Of a DNA stretch of 11,228 nucleotides, positions 5,851-11,228 are shown piece by piece. The notes under the pieces were generated by a model. That model saw only the letters and a program-made list of their open reading frames with translations, was not told the DNA's origin and did no database searches. A program made the translations under genes and the position numbers. This DNA is from Stereocaulon alpinum (lineage: Eukaryota > Ascomycota > Lecanoromycetes > Lecanorales > Stereocaulaceae). The first letter of the stretch is position 1. Each line of letters begins with the position of its first letter. The DNA lies in contig JAEUBA010000305.1 of the NCBI GenBank assembly GCA_018257865.1, forward strand, positions 1 to 11,228, given 5' to 3'.

Positions 5851-8800
5851 TTATTATTCTACTCCGCCTATCTAACCTTGCTGCTAGGCTCTATAATACT
5901 AGTAATAATAATCTCTGTTACCCTAATAGGTCTTATAATACTCCGGTAGCTCCGCCGCCTTTAGCTTCTACTTACGCTTAGGCTTCTTTATCTTTAGGGT
6001 TTTTATTACCGGTTCTATTTTAATAGGGAGTTTAGACTAGGAGAGCTATTCCTTAGTAAGTTAATACTATATTAGGAATCCTAACCTAACTAGCTATCTT
6101 ATAGCCGCTCTTATACTAGTAACCTTAGCTAGTATAGTCCTAATATTATAAGTCTCTACCTCTTTAATAAGCTCCCTTTAAGTATCGCTAAGCTCTAGGT
6201 AGTATAGGAGAATATACTTTATATCCTAATTCCTCTATTTATAACTATAGTAGGTACTACGGACCCCTAGTACTTTCGCCTTATAAAGGAAGTAGTTAAA
6301 CCTATTCTTCCTACTTTAGAGTTAGACTACTATTAAGCTTTCTACCTTCCTAAGCTTTAGGTAGTAGTTATACCTTTCTCTAAATAATAGTTTATTCTAT
6401 ATAGGTATATAAGAGTACTTAGGGATAGTATCCTTATATACCTCCTACTACTTAATCTACTTCGCTATTACTTAGCCTTATATCTTCTTAGCTAGGATAC
6501 CTACGTCTTAATACTCCTTAATATCTATTTTTAGGTTATACTAATATACCTTTCTCCTTATCGTTATTACTACTTAATCCTAATCCTTTACCTTAAGCTC
6601 CTATAGGGCCTATTCTTCCTTTTTTAGTAATAGGGTTAGGCGTATTAGGCGCGCCCTTCCTCTCCTTCCCCGCAGTCTCCTATAGATTAAGCGGTTACCT
6701 TCGATTATTAAGGGGTATACTCCCCTTAGTACCTAGTATCTTATAACTAAGGCGTCTAGATAGGTTTAGATAGGTATAATAACTACTTCCGCTTCTAAGA
6801 TTTAGACTAGTATTACCTTATATACTCTAAGTACTATCTATAGGCAGTTATTCTATATTATTACGAGCGTCTTAATATACTTTTCTACGGCTCCCCGCCC
6901 CCTAGTAGGGGTATACTATATTAGAGTAGCAAATATAAGTATAGGCCTTACTATTATACTATATACCTTCCTATACTTCTTAAATATAGCTCCCTAAGTT
7001 AATCCTACTAAGTACTTAATCGCCTAGGCTTAAGTAACAGCCTTTACCTTTACCTACGCTATATATAGGCCCTAGCGGAGTTTAGTATTAATATATAGCC
7101 CTAAGACCCTAATACTTACTTCTAGCTTAACCTCTATATTACTAAATTATACCGTCTCCTTTATATTAAACCTTTTAGGGGCGTGTGATAGATATACTAG
7201 TTCGTACTTTTAGGGCGTAAACGTCGCCCTATATATTTTCGCCTACATTTAGTAGAGCTTATAGGCCTATTCTAGCTACCTATAGTTCGTTTCTATTATC
7301 TTACTATATACTAGTAGGTATATATTATCTATAAATCCTCCTACCTATACTAGGATCTTTACCTTTAAGTATACTTTAATTAGTAGCGTATTAAAGAAGA
7401 GGAATAGGATTAGTAATATTAGTAATCCTTATAGGATCCCCGTTTCTACCGCCTTAACTAGACTAGTCCTACCCCCTAGGGTTATTAATATCGCTTTATC
7501 CTTAAGGAAGCTTATAGTCTACCAGATAATCCCCTTAGGGATTCTTTTTATCCTTAAGTTATAAAGTAGCCTTTTATAGGATATATTATCGAATACTCCT
7601 ACTATATCTAGTAATAGTAAACTCGCTACGTTATCCTTACCTTAGTTCTATATTATATAGATTAAGTCTATAATAGTCTCTAGGGCTATTTCTACTAAAT
7701 ATCTCTTCCTACCTCCTATCTAGTATTCTAAGAGTAGGTGATTTACTTTAGCTATTCTACTAAGTCGTTTTACTATTACTATCTCTAATACTTTCCTAAG
7801 TATATCTAGTAGTATAATAGGTCGATAGGCCTTAGGCTTAGAGTAATTAGTCTTCTTTAGCTTCTTTAGTATTACTATATTCGCTTCGCAGAACTTCTTT
7901 AGGTGGTATCTATAATCTAAGTACGCTTAAAATACCCTTTAAAAGGTCTCCCCTATTTCTATATATACTACTCTTAGGAACCTATTCGGGATCCCTAAAA
8001 TCCCTAGGGCCTTATCTACTACTAGGTACTAAATCGCGTCCCTTACCTCCTTTATAGTAATCTCGCTATCTATTATAATAGGCTCTAAGTAATTAGCCCC
8101 CTTAATATCCGTTAGGTCTACTAGGGGTAAGAGCGGGAAGAGGACCCTCCTTAAGGCCTCTACCTTCCCTTTAAAGTCTATCGCTTTATTCCCGTTCCCG
8201 TCTTTAATAGCTAGGAATTATAGTAGCTCTTTAGGGCGTATACTCCTCTCCCTTCCCTACTTAGCGAGTTACTATACTCCTCCTAGCCTTAGCGATACTC
8301 TATAGACCCCCTCTTAGAAAGCTATTATCCTAGTCTTTTATAGGATAGTAACCTTTTTCCTTTTAGTCTAGCGGAGAGCCTCCTTAATCTATATATTTCT
8401 ACTATAGTAGTAGGCCTTAAGCGCTACCTATAATACCTTAGTAACTCTTATATACGCCCCGTTCTAGTATAGTTTAGCTCCGGCGTAGGGTTCCTTAAAT
8501 AGGATAGTATTCTCTACTACCTCCTATAGCGCAGCTATAAGCTTATTAATATATAGGTTAATTACTTCCTCTAAGTCTAATAAGTATCTGCCTATAACCC
8601 TATTTAGGATCCTTATATATTTCTAGATCTCCTCGCTAGTTACCTCCGTCTCTATCCTTTTCTAAGCTCTCTTCTAGTATACCTAGCGCTCGCTCTAAGT
8701 CTATTCTAGCTCCGTTATAATTAGTATATAATCTAACCTTATATTAAGGTCTTCTCTTACTCCGTACTTCGCTATTATATTATACGCGCCTTCGGTTAGG

Positions 8801-9444
8801 AATATAAGGTCGATAGCGCTCTCTAAGCCCCTACTTTATTATATAACTAACTTCTCCGGTAGTCTAAGGATTATCCCCTTCTCTCCTACTACTTCCAGCA
8901 GCCTATCTACTATTATATAATATATAGCTTATCCTAAGTTATTCTATTAGGGGTAGTATAGGTTGAAATCCCCTATTATAATATATTCGCCTTCGCTTTC
9001 TAAGGCCTCCTTTAGCCTTAGGATAGTTATAGGGCTATCTACTAATATATAGCTTACTAGCGAAGGGTTATAGATATTATATACCTATACCCTCTCTACT
9101 ATCAGCTCCTCAGTATTTTCGTCCTTAACGTTAGCGTTATTTCGGGTTCTCTTAGTCTAAATCTATAATAAGTATAAGTCGCCCTCCTAGTACTCTACCC
9201 CCTAGTTATTAAGATCTATCCTTTTATTTATATAGAAGTACGTTCTAGCCTCTAGGTCTCCCCTATAGGCTAGGTAGAACCTACTTATACTTATATTATA
9301 TAAGGTTCTATTTATTAGGTTATATACTAGCTCTTAAATCGCTAATATATCTATATCTTTTATATCTTCGTTTTTAAGAAGTAGTACTATTACTGTATCC
9401 TTCTTCCTCTATATATTATACTATAGTATTTTTAGGTAGGGTAT
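5851..9444 (-). pseudogene. LINE ORF2: APE endonuclease, reverse transcriptase
   Basis: The protein would nick target DNA and prime reverse transcription there. The N-terminus reads LKIL-stop-YN (9435-9415; QYN expected). The endonuclease continues with VYNIYNPSP (about 9090-9060), GDFN (8973-8961) and LDY (8736-8728), where SDH is usual. The RT has NIVILKKLKKTNYSKPKAYR (near 7850), LLLLDIVGVFDN (near 7610), VETGI (near 7445) and GGFIDNIYLLVYS (7341-7303). FADD or FVDD is normal, and GAT to AAT fits RIP. After it come KYELVYLSHAPKRFN (near 7195), a Tad1-like thumb/C-terminal region, and a Cys/His cluster around 6255-6200 with Cys codons now TAT or TAC. A Lys-rich tail ends near 5970-5850. About 1,200 codons is usual for this group. 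The probable start ATG is now ATA at 9444-9442. The exact stop is uncertain because tandem TAA codons near 5856 may be original or mutated. Confidence 0.92.
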
Positions 9445-9449
9445 ATTCC

Positions 9450-11060
9450 TTATTAGATAAAGGCCGCTTAGACGTTCTCCTATATTTAGGTAGTCTTAGT
9501 AGTCTTTACTACTCCTAAAGTCTACTTAAGGGTATTCGTTAGACTAATCCTCTCTATAGATAGGGGCCGTTACTCTTATTCTACTTTAGAGAGGGTTATT
9601 AATTATCCCCTCTTTACTACCTCCTTAGTTCCTTTTTAGGGCTTATCTATTATATCCTCTAAGGCCTTCCTCTTCCCTTTAGAGATTACTTTACGCTACC
9701 CTTCTAAGCTAGTCCTTTTTAGTATTGCTAGTATAGGCCCTACTAAGTATTACTTTAGGGTCTCTTTAAAGTATTTTAGCTTATATTTAATTCTCTACTT
9801 AGCCTTAGTATTCTCCTTTTATTAGATTAAGTAGGTTTTACTCTATACTAAGTACTCCCCTTTATATACTATATACTTAGGCTTGCTACTAGCTCTTTCT
9901 ACGTAATTATTAGTTATATAGTTTTAGGCGTATATCCTATAGTAGGTAGGGTATTTATACGCCTTAATAATATATCTATACCTATAGTAGTTAAAGTACT
10001 ACTTAGGGGTAGCTTCTCTCTCCTAGTAATTATAGAAGAGGAGGCTATTCTCTACTACTATCCCCTCTATAATAAGCCGGTTCGCCGCCTCTAGGCTTAG
10101 GACCTTAATTATTAGTATAGAGAATCTCTTCTCCCTCTTAAGTATATCTAGCTTCGACGTAAATATAGGCTATTTAGCCTTTATTATCTCTAACTCTAGG
10201 TAGAGCTTCCTATTATCTTTCCTTAAGGTTTTAAAGATCCCCTATTAATCCTTTATATCTATTATCTTTTCTACTCTATAGATTACTACTATTACTATCT
10301 TTTAGAGGACTCTTATTAACTTATAGAGTCTCCTTACCTATTTATTATCCTTCTCTAATTCCTCCCTAGCCTTTACTAAGGCTATTTAGAGAATAATATC
10401 CCCCCTTATAATCCTCCTTATTATAATAATCTCCCTAGCTACTCCCCCTACTCCCCTAAATATTTATATTAGTTAGGGAAGAGTTATTATAGCTATCTAT
10501 ATCTTTTCGCTAGTATTATTAATCCTAACTATTACCTACTTCGCTTTTTTAATATCTTCTACCTTAGGTATAGCTAAGTAGATAGTATTTTAACCCCTTT
10601 AGGCTATATAGGCTATATCCGCCTAGCTATTATTTACCCTTTTAGTTAGGTAGTCTTTACGCGTTAGTTAGCTGCGGTACTCCTTTATAGCGTATCTTTT
10701 AGCGGTGTTTTCCTATATATACTCTATAATCCTTTCTACTATATTTTAGAAGAAGCCCTATATAATCTCGTTTATATTTACTTATAGTATCCCTTAGACT
10801 TTCTTTATAAACTCTAGTAACGCCTATTCTATAGCCTTTATATACTATATTCTTTCTTTAATTCTTTCCCTACTTTAAGGGCCCTATAGATCTTTAGTAG
10901 GTTTCTACTATTATCGCTATCGCCTTATTATCGCGTTAGGATATATTCCTTATCTACCTTTACTACTAATACCTCCCTTCTCTCCTCCCCCCCTATCTCG
11001 TATTATTTTACTAGGTTCGTAACCTAGTATAATCGCTTATCTAGCCTAGTAGGCCTACTC
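9450..11060 (-). pseudogene. LINE ORF1: Gag-like RNA-binding protein with zinc knuckles
   Basis: ORF1 proteins of this group bind element RNA. The frame runs without indels from about 11060 to tandem TAA codons at 9455-9450. The N-terminal third is polar with many RIP stops. A charged helical stretch at about 10390-10130 (for example VKAREELEKDNK) is probably coiled coil. LEAANRLIIEGIVVENSLLF (10105-10045) resembles the conserved Tad1 segment before the knuckles. Three CCHC-type knuckles lie at 9998-9831: the first starts CFNC (now TAC TTT AAC TAC). The third ends in a Ser-Lys-Thr-Cys-like stretch, with its Cys and His codons changed by TpG to TpA or CpA to TpA. ORF1 ends only a few bases before the probable ORF2 start, in a different frame, suggesting reinitiation. 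The ORF1 start codon was not found. Confidence 0.87.
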
Positions 11061-11228
11061 GCTCGTCGTGCTCGTTATCGTCGCTATCAGATATTGCAGG
11101 TGGTCTAGGGTAGTATTTACTATAGTAAAGTTACTCTTATTCTATATAGGTACCTTATCCTAGATAATTAGAGTTATATAGCGAATTAGCTAGGCCGTAT
11201 TAAACTATACTAGAATATAATAGGTAGA
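11061..11228 (-). other. LINE 5' region upstream of ORF1, or its extreme N-terminus
   Basis: The ORF1 frame continues here with a Thr/Ser-rich read (11060-11082), but the frame is less convincing further up. Another frame gives an acidic read (SDSDDNEHDE, about 11090-11061). CpA and TpG are retained at about 11067-11105. No promoter or start codon could be fixed, and the 5' end of the LINE is not visible. Confidence 0.35.

Larger units (their letters stand above)
1..11228. other. RIP-mutated (CpA to TpA) transposon island
   Basis: Almost the whole window lacks the dinucleotides CpA and TpG while TpA is very common. In two lines checked base by base (7441-7500 and 9001-9060) there is no CpA and no TpG at all. 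CpG remains frequent, so ordinary methyl-CpG decay does not explain the pattern. Established knowledge: repeat-induced point mutation in filamentous ascomycetes changes C to T, preferring CpA, in duplicated DNA on both strands. The in-frame stops in the recognised elements are nearly all TAG or TAA, as expected from CAG, CAA and TGG codons. Exceptions with retained CpA/TpG are about 290-427, patches at 3380-3780, and 11060-11105. Confidence 0.92.
5683..11228 (-). mobile_element. Tad1-type LINE (non-LTR retrotransposon), nearly complete, RIP-killed
   Basis: Reading leftward from the window edge: ORF1 with three zinc knuckles, then ORF2 with an APE-type endonuclease, reverse transcriptase and a C-terminal Cys/His motif, a 3' untranslated part and a (CAAT)n-like tail at 5683-5700. 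This order, the knuckle pattern and the endonuclease and RT motifs match the fungal Tad1 group of LINEs. ORF1 and ORF2 each keep one frame, with no indel detected in about 1.6 and 3.6 kb. The 5' end lies at or beyond the window edge, so at least 5.5 kb is present. It is inactive: dozens of TAG/TAA stops, a lost ORF2 start and a changed RT catalytic residue. Confidence 0.93.

Noticed and set aside
5740..5949. A 69-codon open frame on the plus strand beginning with GTG, with a hydrophobic C-terminus
   Set aside because: It lies antisense to the LINE ORF2 end and 3' region, starts inside the tail repeat, has no ATG, and its hydrophobic run (L, I, V) follows from TA-rich antisense sequence. I do not consider it a gene.

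Overview
The window looks like a transposon graveyard from a filamentous ascomycete (Pezizomycotina). The main evidence is the base-step pattern: CpA and TpG are almost absent, TpA is in large excess, and CpG, CpC and CpT remain common. This is the footprint of repeat-induced point mutation (RIP), which turns CpA into TpA on either strand and fills coding frames with TAG and TAA. No intact host gene, tRNA, rRNA, CRISPR array or bacterial-type signal is visible. Species cannot be named from the sequence.

Layout. Positions 1-295 hold the end of a damaged plus-strand reading frame of unknown identity. It is followed by a short stretch (about 296-427) that still has normal CpA/TpG, and then a 60-bp element end with a (CAAT)n tail (428-487). 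Positions about 490-3570 hold a minus-strand Ty3/Gypsy-type LTR retrotransposon body: Gag with a zinc knuckle, a likely -1 frameshift site, then protease, reverse transcriptase and the start of RNase H. It breaks off before integrase, and no LTR was recognised. Positions about 3745-5680 are more AT-rich and hold two plus-strand coding-like tracks of unknown identity, a 21-bp tandem repeat and a long imperfect inverted repeat. Positions 5683-11228 hold a nearly complete minus-strand non-LTR retrotransposon of the fungal Tad1 type: 3' tail, ORF2 (endonuclease, reverse transcriptase, C-terminal cysteine/histidine motif) and ORF1 (three zinc knuckles).

How the parts relate. Both identified elements keep their reading frames over kilobases. 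The damage I saw is almost entirely substitutions at RIP sites, including catalytic codons (protease DTG to DTR, LINE FxDD to FIDN) and probably the ORF2 start (ATG to ATA). This fits rapid silencing rather than slow decay. The LINE 3' end is repeated in inverted orientation at 428-487, so the Gypsy body and the unknown 3.7-5.7 kb block lie between two opposed copies of one LINE-type 3' end. I found no intact novel system. The most unusual points are the shared 3' tail, the RIP-poor island, the preserved G_GGA_AAA frameshift heptamer and the unidentified block.
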